NCBI GenBank assembly: GCA_900554095.1
Contig: USGC01000015.1
Span: 1-19,523 of the forward strand
Length of the DNA: 19,523 bases
Source: an uncultured bacterium
GTDB taxonomy: Bacteria; Cyanobacteriota; Vampirovibrionia; Gastranaerophilales; Gastranaerophilaceae
Reading direction: 5' to 3'
Of this stretch, positions 1 to 6,869 are shown piece by piece. The first letter of the stretch is position 1. Every line of letters begins with the position of its first letter. A program made the position numbers and the translations under genes. The notes below the pieces were generated by a model. That model was not told the origin of the DNA and did not search any database. It was given only the letters and a program-made list of their open reading frames with translations.

Positions 1-425
1 ATTCAGATATAATTTCGCTTCACTCACCGCTGACCAAAGACAATTATCATATGTTTAATGAAGAAGTTTTCAATAAGATGAAGCCGAATTCAATTCTGAT
101 TAACACTGCTCGCGGTGAATTAGTTGATACACAGGCGCTTTATAATGCACTTGTTAACAGAAAAATTTGTGCTGCGGGATTGGATGTTTTAGAAAGCGAA
201 GAAACCCTTGTAGATCCGGATTATTTAGTTGATATCGGAAGAATGACAACACAGTCTTTGCAGAAAACCGTATTAAACAACAGTATTTTAAAATTAGAAA
301 ATGTTATTGTTACACCGCATATTGCTTATGATTCATACGAAGCAATTAATAGAATTTTAACTACTATGATGAAAAATATTAATTCATTTGTAGAAGGCAA
401 AATTGAAAACAATGTTTGGCATTAA
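1..425 (+). CDS. D-2-hydroxyacid dehydrogenase, probably D-lactate dehydrogenase (5' truncated)
   Basis: This is the C-terminal part of an NAD-dependent D-isomer-specific 2-hydroxyacid dehydrogenase, which reduces a 2-keto acid such as pyruvate with NADH in the cytoplasm. The reading frame is open from base 3, so the true start lies before the window; the ATG at 51 is internal. Upstream of it the frame already reads the family signature (SDIISLHSPLT, then the NTARGELVD segment). The three catalytic residues can be placed: Arg in TARGELVD, Glu in the GLDVLESEE stretch, and His in the TPHIAYDS motif. The TPHIAYDS ending resembles the D-lactate dehydrogenase/VanH branch more than the phosphoglycerate dehydrogenase branch, but the substrate cannot be fixed from half a protein. 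The stop is only 4 nt from the stop of the convergent MCE gene, and there is no terminator hairpin between them. Confidence 0.9.
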   Translation, partial: SDIISLHSPLTKDNYHMFNEEVFNKMKPNSILINTARGELVDTQALYNALVNRKICAAGLDVLESEETLVDPDYLVDIGRMTTQSLQKTVLNNSILKLENVIVTPHIAYDSYEAINRILTTMMKNINSFVEGKIENNVWH

Positions 426-429
426 GCAA

Positions 430-1386
430 TTATTTAGGAGTATTTTTGCAATTCGGAATACACTTGCAAGGTGTCATTTTGATTGGCTTGCCGAAGATTA
501 ATCTTAATCCGCCAAAGCTTTGTCTTAATGTGCAATTTATTCCGGTTGTAATTTCTTCAACATTTTTGACAATACGTTCGGTTGTGCTCAGAGAGGTAGT
601 AACCTGAGGCATTGAAGTGTTTACACTGCCGGTAATCGCGTCTATGTTTTTTGTAATGTCTTCCAAGTTTTTGCTTGTTATTACAACGCTGCCTGACGTT
701 GCGTCAACATTGGATAAAGTATTTTTTAACTGTTTTTCATTTATTGAGTTGTTAAGCTTTTTTGAAAATAGTTTTAAGTTGTCAGACATTGAGGCAAGAT
801 TTGTGGTTGTAGTTTTGATGTTTGGGCGGTTTTCGTTAACAGTGTCTTGTAATATTTGAAAAAGTCCTGTAAGCGCCTCTGCTGTATCGGTTAAACTTGT
901 AAGAAGTCCGTTAATATTATTTTTCATAATATCCAATTCTCCGGATTTGGCCTTCTGCGAGAAAAAGTCTTGAATATCAACTGTTGCAAACCCTGTTAAT
1001 CTGTCGCCGTTTTTCAAAAATGTTTCAGAAGGATGTTCCGGATAAATTAAATTAATAAAATCAAATTCGTTTCTGTCTCTTTTTTCTCTGGTTAGAAGAG
1101 CCGTTGTATTGCCCGGAAGTTTTATATGCGGCGTGTAAAGCACAATGTAAACCATAGTAGAGGTAAAGTCTTTATTGGGCTTAATTTTTTCAACCTTACC
1201 AACTCTGTAACCTTTATAGTAAACCGGAATTTTATTTCTAACCGGGCGAGCATCGTTGAATTCAACGATTAAAAATGTGTAAGTTGTCATTCTGTAAAAA
1301 TAAAGAATGACACATAAGATAATAAATATCAAAAGCGCTATTCTGGAAGTTTGCTTTGATATATTAGCTGTAAGAATTTCTTTCAT
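430..1386 (-). CDS. MCE/MlaD family single-pass membrane protein
   Basis: A 318-aa substrate-binding component of an MCE (Mla-type) lipid transport system, anchored in the inner membrane with its body in the periplasm. Residues about 15-32 form one transmembrane segment and residues about 36-132 the MlaD/MCE domain (the YYKGYRVGKVEKI stretch is typical). Residues about 150-290 are Thr/Ser/Asn-rich helical heptads, as in other single-MCE proteins. The last 40 residues are Cys-rich (Cys in CTLRQ, CKC and NCK), which is uncommon. It is the last gene of the minus run, 50 nt after the dGTPase-like gene. No Shine-Dalgarno precedes the ATG; a TATAAT sequence at 1414-1419 could be a weak internal -10. 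The permease and ATPase partners (MlaE, MlaF) are not in the window. The family call is fairly secure; the transported lipid is inference. Confidence 0.82.
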   Translation of the reverse strand: MKEILTANISKQTSRIALLIFIILCVILYFYRMTTYTFLIVEFNDARPVRNKIPVYYKGYRVGKVEKIKPNKDFTSTMVYIVLYTPHIKLPGNTTALLTREKRDRNEFDFINLIYPEHPSETFLKNGDRLTGFATVDIQDFFSQKAKSGELDIMKNNINGLLTSLTDTAEALTGLFQILQDTVNENRPNIKTTTTNLASMSDNLKLFSKKLNNSINEKQLKNTLSNVDATSGSVVITSKNLEDITKNIDAITGSVNTSMPQVTTSLSTTERIVKNVEEITTGINCTLRQSFGGLRLIFGKPIKMTPCKCIPNCKNTPK

Positions 1387-1436
1387 ACAATTTATATTAT
1401 TATTTGATAGATAATTATAAATTGCCTGAAAGGGTG

Positions 1437-2474
1437 TTATTTTTCTTCACAGTGGCTGATAACTCCGGCAAGCCGATATAGGTAATCCTCTTTTGAACTT
1501 GTGTGAAAACCTGTTGGAATGAAGTTTTCTTTATATTTTTCAATTGCATACCGATCAGTCATTCCGGAAATGTAATCTGTTACAATGCGTTCAACTTTGC
1601 TTTCTTCACAAACATTTTTAAGCTTTTCGCTGTAGAGATAAAAAAGTTCTTTTATAACGCGGCGCGCCTTTTTTTCTTCAAGTTTGGCTGGAGAATCCAT
1701 GTAAACATTTTCAAACATCCATTTGCGAAGTTCGGTTGTATAATGCCAGCCTTCTTCACTCATTGTAACGCTGGGTTTGTTAATAGAATTTGTAACAATT
1801 TCAGTAATCATTTTATTTAGACGCTGGCTTTGATTTGAAGAAAAGTAATTTATACAGTCTTTAGGCAAGTCGCTTTCAGAGATAATTCCGGCACGGATTG
1901 AGTCTTCGATGTCGTGGTTAATGTAAGCAATTTTATCGGCAAGCTGAACTATTTGCGCCTCAGGCGTTGTCGGCTTGTAACCCCAGGTATGCGTCAATAT
2001 TCCGTCAATGGTTTCTTGGCATAAATTTAAATTCTCCAGCACCTCAACCACTCGAACGCTTTGAATATTATGGTGAAAACCGCCTTTAACAATTTCATTT
2101 AAAACGCCTTCGCCGCAGTGTCCGAATGGCGTATGACCCAGATCATGACCGAGCGCAATTGCTTCTGCTAAATCTTCGTTTAAGTTCAATGCGCGCGTAA
2201 TCGTTCGTGCGATTTGCGAAACCTCCAGAGTGTGTGTAAGCCGTGTTCTAAAATGATCGTCAAATGGTGATAAGAAAACTTGTGTTTTGTGTTTTAATCG
2301 GCGGAAAGCTTTTGAATGCAAAATTCTATCACGGTCGCGCTGGAATTTTGTTCGCAGTGCGCATTCATCTTCTGCCATTTTTCTGCCTTTAGAAAATTTG
2401 CTTTTTGTTGCAAATTCGGATAATGTATCAATCTCTTTTTGTTCTAAATTTTCTCTTATTGTTGTTGTATCCAT
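1437..2474 (-). CDS. dgt: dGTPase-like HD-domain dNTP triphosphohydrolase
   Basis: A 345-aa deoxyguanosinetriphosphate triphosphohydrolase-like protein of the HD superfamily. It hydrolyses dNTPs to the deoxynucleoside and tripolyphosphate, controlling dNTP pools in the cytoplasm. The metal-binding HD signature is complete: His81 in RLTHTLEVSQ, His110-Asp111 in the GHDLGHTPFGH motif and Asp180 in LADKIAYINHD. The N-terminal RDRDRILHSKAFRRLKHKTQ segment is characteristic. The length fits the shorter (type 2) dGTPase-like group rather than the roughly 500-aa E. coli Dgt. The ATG at 2474 follows an AGGA sequence 7 nt upstream. It lies between the 555-aa membrane protein (45-nt gap) and the MCE gene (50-nt gap), so it may be a passenger in the envelope gene run. 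Substrate preference among dNTPs cannot be read from the sequence. Confidence 0.93.
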   Translation of the reverse strand: MDTTTIRENLEQKEIDTLSEFATKSKFSKGRKMAEDECALRTKFQRDRDRILHSKAFRRLKHKTQVFLSPFDDHFRTRLTHTLEVSQIARTITRALNLNEDLAEAIALGHDLGHTPFGHCGEGVLNEIVKGGFHHNIQSVRVVEVLENLNLCQETIDGILTHTWGYKPTTPEAQIVQLADKIAYINHDIEDSIRAGIISESDLPKDCINYFSSNQSQRLNKMITEIVTNSINKPSVTMSEEGWHYTTELRKWMFENVYMDSPAKLEEKKARRVIKELFYLYSEKLKNVCEESKVERIVTDYISGMTDRYAIEKYKENFIPTGFHTSSKEDYLYRLAGVISHCEEK

Positions 2475-2519
2475 AAAAATCCTGTTATTTTTGTTCCGAA
2501 AAGAATTATAACAAAAAAA

Positions 2520-4187
2520 TTATTTTTTAACAGTTTCGTTTACCGGAAAATATTTTTTGCGTGATTCATCGAGTTTTTGCCCGGCTTTGCTTATTAAAAG
2601 ACCGGATAGTGCACCATAAAGCATTGATTTGCCTCCGGAGACCAGACTTGCTGAAAAATAAAGTGATGTTGCTATTGCGCCTATTGCAGGTATTCCTGCT
2701 TGTAATAGAACAGAATATTTTTCATCTTTGTTCTCTGATTTTGAAAGGCCTATACCTATACCGCCTATGGCTGCAAGTATTGTCAAAATATCTGTTGGAG
2801 CTGAACCAAGTTTTAAATCCCTCATCATATCAAAGAATTGGTCTGTTTCCATTAATATTGCACTGTCTATTTTATCAGAGGTAGCTCTTACAGCAGATTT
2901 TAACTGCAAGTATTCTTGACTGTCTTTTCCGAAAATGTGCTTATAAATAGTCAAGATTTCCTGCATATCACCTTTTTTGTCGCTATTAACGATTTGTGTA
3001 ATGTCTTTTGTATTGCTATTTATTCTGTTTAAAACTTTACTATTGTATTTAAAAGTAGCTTTTGTGCTGTTTACCTGCTCCAAAAGATCGTTTACTTTTT
3101 GGATTATTTTTTGATTAATTATTGGTCTTTGTTCTATTTCGCTGATGCCGCTAAGCTTTTTATAATCCGATAAAATGTTGCGGATTTCTTGAATAATTGC
3201 GCGCGATTTTGCGTCTTTTAAATTAATTGAAGTTGTAATATTATCGAGAATATTTGTAACATCTTTGTAATTGTCGTTTACATCTCTTGTTATTTGTGAT
3301 CGGGCTTGCTTTGCTGCTTTAATAAGGGCAGTTTTTTTGTCAGCGAGTTTTTCTTCTGCAATAAAAGTTTCGTATAATTCTCTTTTGGTTGTGTTGCGCC
3401 AGTGCCCGCCTGTTTCTTCCCAAACTTCATCTGATAGATTTTTTACAGCAGATTGAATTTGCTTAAATCTAGCTTCCCGTCTGGATTTGCCGAAATTAGT
3501 ATTCCAAGTCCTGCTTATACTTTTTTTCAGCAGTTCAATATCCTCATCAATCCACTCTTGAACAGTTTTCTTTACACCGTTAATCTCCAAAACTTCATTA
3601 GCGCGTTTTGACAAAAGGATATCGTCTGCATCTTCAAACTTTTGGAATAGTGCAAAAATATTTGTTTTTGTTTTATCAAAAGTTTTGTTTACAGTACGGC
3701 GTCCGATGCTCTCGTAAACTTCGGTTATTTTTCTGTGAATTTTTTGCGTATATTTATTTTTTGACATTATTTTTTCAAATGTTATGTCTTTGATTGAAAC
3801 GAAGTTGTTGATTGCTTTTGACTTACCCAGAAACGAGGAGAGTTTATTTAGCGAAAATGAATAAAATTCACTTAATTTGTTTAAATTACCTTTTGCTTTT
3901 TCATTTAAAAATTTTGTTTGAAGTTTTTCGCTCAATTGGTCAAGCTTTTTGTATGCGCCCTTGGGAAGTCCTTTCATTAAAAGCAGAACCGTAGCACCCG
4001 CAGACAATGCTGAGAGGGCGATTTTTGCACCAAAAGACATTTTCTTTTTTTCTTTTTGAGTTTTTGGCGTAAACGTGTCAGGCTGATTTTGCGGCGTAAC
4101 AAAGTAGTATCCGTTTGGCTTTGAACCAAATTCAGCAAAAGGGTTTTTAGCGTTTATACTGTTTTGAGATACTTGATTAATTCCCAT
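2520..4187 (-). CDS. Unknown 555-aa coiled-coil membrane protein
   Basis: I do not recognise a named family. The N-terminal 50 residues are Asn/Pro/Lys-rich and lack a classical signal peptide, ending in a KKKMSFG tag. A hydrophobic segment follows at about 54-74, then nearly 390 residues of charged, strongly helical sequence (about 75-460) suggesting a long coiled coil. The C-terminal 93 residues hold three Gly/Ala-rich hydrophobic stretches (about 465-481, 493-513 and 519-534) with a short polar end. This could be a membrane-tethered structural or tethering protein with a long helical rod. It starts at an ATG preceded by AGGTAG, 73 nt after lpxB on the same strand, and is followed after 45 nt by the dGTPase-like gene. 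Codon use and composition match its neighbours. The function is not inferable beyond membrane attachment. Confidence 0.8.
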   Translation of the reverse strand: MGINQVSQNSINAKNPFAEFGSKPNGYYFVTPQNQPDTFTPKTQKEKKKMSFGAKIALSALSAGATVLLLMKGLPKGAYKKLDQLSEKLQTKFLNEKAKGNLNKLSEFYSFSLNKLSSFLGKSKAINNFVSIKDITFEKIMSKNKYTQKIHRKITEVYESIGRRTVNKTFDKTKTNIFALFQKFEDADDILLSKRANEVLEINGVKKTVQEWIDEDIELLKKSISRTWNTNFGKSRREARFKQIQSAVKNLSDEVWEETGGHWRNTTKRELYETFIAEEKLADKKTALIKAAKQARSQITRDVNDNYKDVTNILDNITTSINLKDAKSRAIIQEIRNILSDYKKLSGISEIEQRPIINQKIIQKVNDLLEQVNSTKATFKYNSKVLNRINSNTKDITQIVNSDKKGDMQEILTIYKHIFGKDSQEYLQLKSAVRATSDKIDSAILMETDQFFDMMRDLKLGSAPTDILTILAAIGGIGIGLSKSENKDEKYSVLLQAGIPAIGAIATSLYFSASLVSGGKSMLYGALSGLLISKAGQKLDESRKKYFPVNETVKK

Positions 4188-4260
4188 ACAACTACCTGTA
4201 TATCTATAAACGCCTGTAAAAAGAGATTATTGCTTAATTTACGTATAAAGTAACAAAATG

Positions 4261-5385
4261 TTACGAGTATAGCGAGCGGCTTATTTCGCCCGCCGCCTCA
4301 TCAGAAGAAACCTTATCTGATAAAAGTGCTTTAACTTTTGATAATTCTCTAATATTTTCATCACGGTATTTTCTCTCGTATAAAAGCCGTTCGATTTCGT
4401 AAGTTATATTTTCAACCTTTACAGCACCTTGGAGAATTTCCGGAACAATAATTTTATTAGCAATTATGTTAGGCAGCGAAACCATCTTTATACATCTTAC
4501 AATAAGATATACAAGATAGAAAAGCCACGGGCCTCTGTATGCAATAATCATAGGTGTATTGTAAATAGCTGCTTCAAGCGCCACAGTGCCGGAGGCAAGA
4601 ATTAATGCATCTGATACGCTTAAAAGTGCCTGATTGTCCCCTTTTATAACTTTGAAATCCGTGTTTTTCAAATATTTATCAAAAACTTTGTCATCTAAAT
4701 TCGGAGCATGCGAAATGCAAAATTGTAAATCCGGATGGCGGCTTTGCAGATTTTTTGCTGTTTTAATAAAAACGTTCATCAGGTTTTTTAATTCAAACGG
4801 CCTTGAGCCCGGGAAAATAGAAATTAGTTTTTTATTTTTATCAAGGTTGTACTTTTCAAAAAAAACATCTCTATCGGCTTTTGGTGGAAGCTGCGATACA
4901 AGCGGATGTCCGCAGTAATGCGTTTTTATCCCGTGGCTTTCATAAAGCTCTTTTTCAAACGGAAAAATGCATAAAACTTCATCAATATTTTTTTTGACAG
5001 TGTTAATCCGCCATTTGCGGCTCGCCCAGATTTGCGGGGGGATATAATAAAATGTTTTGATTTTAGCTTTTTTTAAAACTTTTGCTATGTTTAAATTAAA
5101 AGTGCCGTAATCAATCAAAATTACCAGATCCGGCTTATATTCTCGTGTCAAATAATCAACGATATGTTTTCCTAAAACAAAGTGATTTAATACAATAGCC
5201 GGCGTAAGCCCCATGGCACCCATTTTCTTTTGATCTGAAAATAATTTGACTCCAACGGATTTCAAATTATCTCCGCCAACACCTTCTATCATAATGTCAG
5301 GATGAAGTTCTTTTAATCTTTTTGCGACATTTGAAGCATGAATATCACCGGAGTATTCGCCTGTTATTATAAAGATTTTTTTCAT
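4261..5385 (-). CDS. lpxB: Lipid-A-disaccharide synthase LpxB
   Basis: A 374-aa inner-membrane-associated glycosyltransferase (GT19). It joins UDP-2,3-diacylglucosamine to 2,3-diacylglucosamine-1-phosphate (lipid X) to make the lipid A disaccharide. Family landmarks are in order: GEYSGD at 9-14 (GExSGD), MGAMGL near 55-60, LIDYGTFN near 90-97, IPPQIWASR at 115-123, FPFE at 141-144, GHP at 159-161, PGSR at 192-195, and LPNIIANK in the C-terminal part. The length is close to the usual 370-390. Its ATG overlaps the lpxI stop in an ATGA tetranucleotide (5382-5385), so the two are almost certainly translationally coupled. They catalyse consecutive steps of lipid A synthesis. Its stop codon lies within a small hairpin (4250-4264) lacking a strong T-tract. 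This is one of the safest calls in the window. Confidence 0.97.
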   Translation of the reverse strand: MKKIFIITGEYSGDIHASNVAKRLKELHPDIMIEGVGGDNLKSVGVKLFSDQKKMGAMGLTPAIVLNHFVLGKHIVDYLTREYKPDLVILIDYGTFNLNIAKVLKKAKIKTFYYIPPQIWASRKWRINTVKKNIDEVLCIFPFEKELYESHGIKTHYCGHPLVSQLPPKADRDVFFEKYNLDKNKKLISIFPGSRPFELKNLMNVFIKTAKNLQSRHPDLQFCISHAPNLDDKVFDKYLKNTDFKVIKGDNQALLSVSDALILASGTVALEAAIYNTPMIIAYRGPWLFYLVYLIVRCIKMVSLPNIIANKIIVPEILQGAVKVENITYEIERLLYERKYRDENIRELSKVKALLSDKVSSDEAAGEISRSLYS

Positions 5386-6203
5386 GAATTAACCGCCATT
5401 AATACGATATTATTTTCATCAGCAAATTTTATAACAGCTTCCTGATCGACTATAATTGTTTCATTTGCTTCAACTGCAAGAAGGGAGGCTTTATATCTTT
5501 TCATTGTTTTTAAAGTTCGCAGACCAACAGCCGGAATATCAAAACGTTTATCCTGTTTTGGTTTTGCAACTTTTATAACGCACGCATGTGTCTTGGCAAG
5601 TTTTGCTCCGCGTTTAATGCACATGTCAGTACCTTCGATTGCTTCAACTGCCATAGCCATTTTGTCTTTTATTACAACTGATTGTCCCACGTCGATTTTG
5701 CCCATTTCTTTTGCAAGCCAGAACCCGTAATTAACATCTTCTAACTGCTCTGCTGTGGGTTTATGTTTGCCTAAAACACCGGCTGGTATCATAAGGTTTT
5801 TTATAAAAATTGTTTGATCTAAAACAGTTACTCCGATTTTTTCAAATTCTTTTACAATCAAAAGCATGACTTCATCATCGTTTAATCTTTTCATTGTTTT
5901 AATGATTTCAATTGCGCGGGTGTCAAATTTATAAAGCTGTAAAAGTACGCGCTTATGCACTTTGCCTAAAAATGTTGCTTGTTTTATTTCTTCTGTTTTT
6001 AGAATATTTTCAATTTTGTTTACTTCACCCGGGTGGCAGTCGTAAACTTTTGAGCAATATTTTTTTAATTTGCTTCGGTTTTCTTTAGAAAGCGAAATAC
6101 ATACGACATCAAAGCCGTTTTCTTTTGCATACTGAGCCATTTTGACGGGTAGTGTTCCATCTCCGGCTATTAATCCTTGTTTGTTTTCTAACATTATTGA
6201 CAC
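5382..6203 (-). CDS. lpxI: UDP-2,3-diacylglucosamine hydrolase LpxI
   Basis: A 273-aa LpxI (DUF1009) pyrophosphatase. It cleaves UDP-2,3-diacylglucosamine to lipid X and UMP, in place of the unrelated LpxH. Residues 11-19 (LIAGDGTLP) match the N-terminal nucleotide-binding signature. VEAIEGTD at 186-193 and KPKQDKRFDIPAVG at 214-227 match the C-terminal catalytic domain. Length is typical (about 270). The start is probably GTG at 6203, because an AAGGA sits 9 nt upstream at 6213-6217. The nearest ATG (6194) would leave an 18-nt spacing and remove only three residues. It follows the aldolase gene after 39 nt and overlaps lpxB by 4 nt. LpxI rather than LpxH is usual in alphaproteobacteria and several other phyla, and fits a non-gammaproteobacterial diderm. 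Confidence 0.95.
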   Translation of the reverse strand: MSIMLENKQGLIAGDGTLPVKMAQYAKENGFDVVCISLSKENRSKLKKYCSKVYDCHPGEVNKIENILKTEEIKQATFLGKVHKRVLLQLYKFDTRAIEIIKTMKRLNDDEVMLLIVKEFEKIGVTVLDQTIFIKNLMIPAGVLGKHKPTAEQLEDVNYGFWLAKEMGKIDVGQSVVIKDKMAMAVEAIEGTDMCIKRGAKLAKTHACVIKVAKPKQDKRFDIPAVGLRTLKTMKRYKASLLAVEANETIIVDQEAVIKFADENNIVLMAVNS

Positions 6204-6212
6204 TGTTATTTT

Positions 6213-6217
6213 TCCTT
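6213..6217 (-). promoter_or_regulatory. Shine-Dalgarno deciding the GTG start of lpxI
   Basis: AAGGA on the minus strand lies 9 nt before GTG at 6203 and 18 nt before the next in-frame ATG at 6194. This favours the GTG start. Confidence 0.6.
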
Positions 6218-6242
6218 TTAGCTAATTCCTATTTTACCACAA

Positions 6243-6869
6243 TTATTTTTTTAAAGAATTTATTTCTTCAACTTGCTGTTCATTCAGAAGAACTGCGCCG
6301 CCCAGGATTTTGGTGTTCAAAATCACTTGAGCGTAACTTTCTGCTAATTCTAAATTCAGATATGCTTCTTTCAAAGTTTTTCCGGCAGAAACCATGCCAT
6401 GATTTGCCATCATAATTACGTTATACTCTTTAAAATATTTCGCAGTTTTCTCTACCAAATCATTTGAAGATGGAAGGCCGTATTCAGCCAGCGGTATTTG
6501 TCCAAAGTAAAAAACATTTTCGGGCATTACAGGCTCATCAAGGGCCATGCCGCAAGACGCAAAGGCGCTCAGGCAAGGCGTGTGCATATGTAAAATATAA
6601 TTGATATCCGGCCTTTGTTTGTAATATTCGATGTGCAGCATTTTTTCACTTGAAGGTCTTTTGCTTCCTTCTATGAGATTTCCGCAAAAATCTATCAAGA
6701 CAATTTCGTCATCTTCAAGATATTCATTGGCTGAACCTGATGTTGTGATGAGGATTTTGTCATTCAAACGAGCTGACATATTGCCGGAGGTCCCCGGTGT
6801 AAAATTCTTTTCACCGGCGCGTTTGCCATATTTAATTAATTCATTTTTTATTGCCTGTATGTCTGTCAT
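6243..6869 (-). CDS. Class II aldolase/adducin family protein (FucA-like)
   Basis: A 208-aa cytoplasmic zinc-dependent class II aldolase of the L-fuculose-1-phosphate/L-ribulose-5-phosphate family. These enzymes cleave or epimerise sugar phosphates around dihydroxyacetone phosphate or an enediolate. By comparison with E. coli FucA (Glu73, His92, His94, His155), the catalytic set is intact: Glu75 in PSSEKMLH, His94 and His96 in HMHTP, and His157 in ANHGMV. The TSGNMSARL loop (28-35) is the phosphate-binding segment. It overlaps the upstream LptD-like gene in an ATGA (6866-6869) and is followed by lpxI after 39 nt. It is therefore embedded in a lipid A/outer-membrane operon with no sugar catabolism genes nearby. 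The exact substrate is unknown; fuculose phosphate, ribulose phosphate or methylthioribulose phosphate are all possible for the fold. Confidence 0.88.
   Translation of the reverse strand: MTDIQAIKNELIKYGKRAGEKNFTPGTSGNMSARLNDKILITTSGSANEYLEDDEIVLIDFCGNLIEGSKRPSSEKMLHIEYYKQRPDINYILHMHTPCLSAFASCGMALDEPVMPENVFYFGQIPLAEYGLPSSNDLVEKTAKYFKEYNVIMMANHGMVSAGKTLKEAYLNLELAESYAQVILNTKILGGAVLLNEQQVEEINSLKK

Noticed and set aside
1503..1820. Plus-strand open frame of 105 codons inside the dGTPase-like gene
   Set aside because: It lies wholly within a gene with an intact HD active site and is biased to Phe/Asn/Ile, as expected for antisense reading of AT-rich coding DNA. The same holds for the plus-strand frames at 617-859, 4634-4918, 7020-7271 and 19016-19300.
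4250..4264. Hairpin GTAACA/TGTTAC overlapping the lpxB stop as a terminator
   Set aside because: The stem is AT-rich, has a 3-nt loop and is followed by only a short, broken T-run, so termination there is doubtful.
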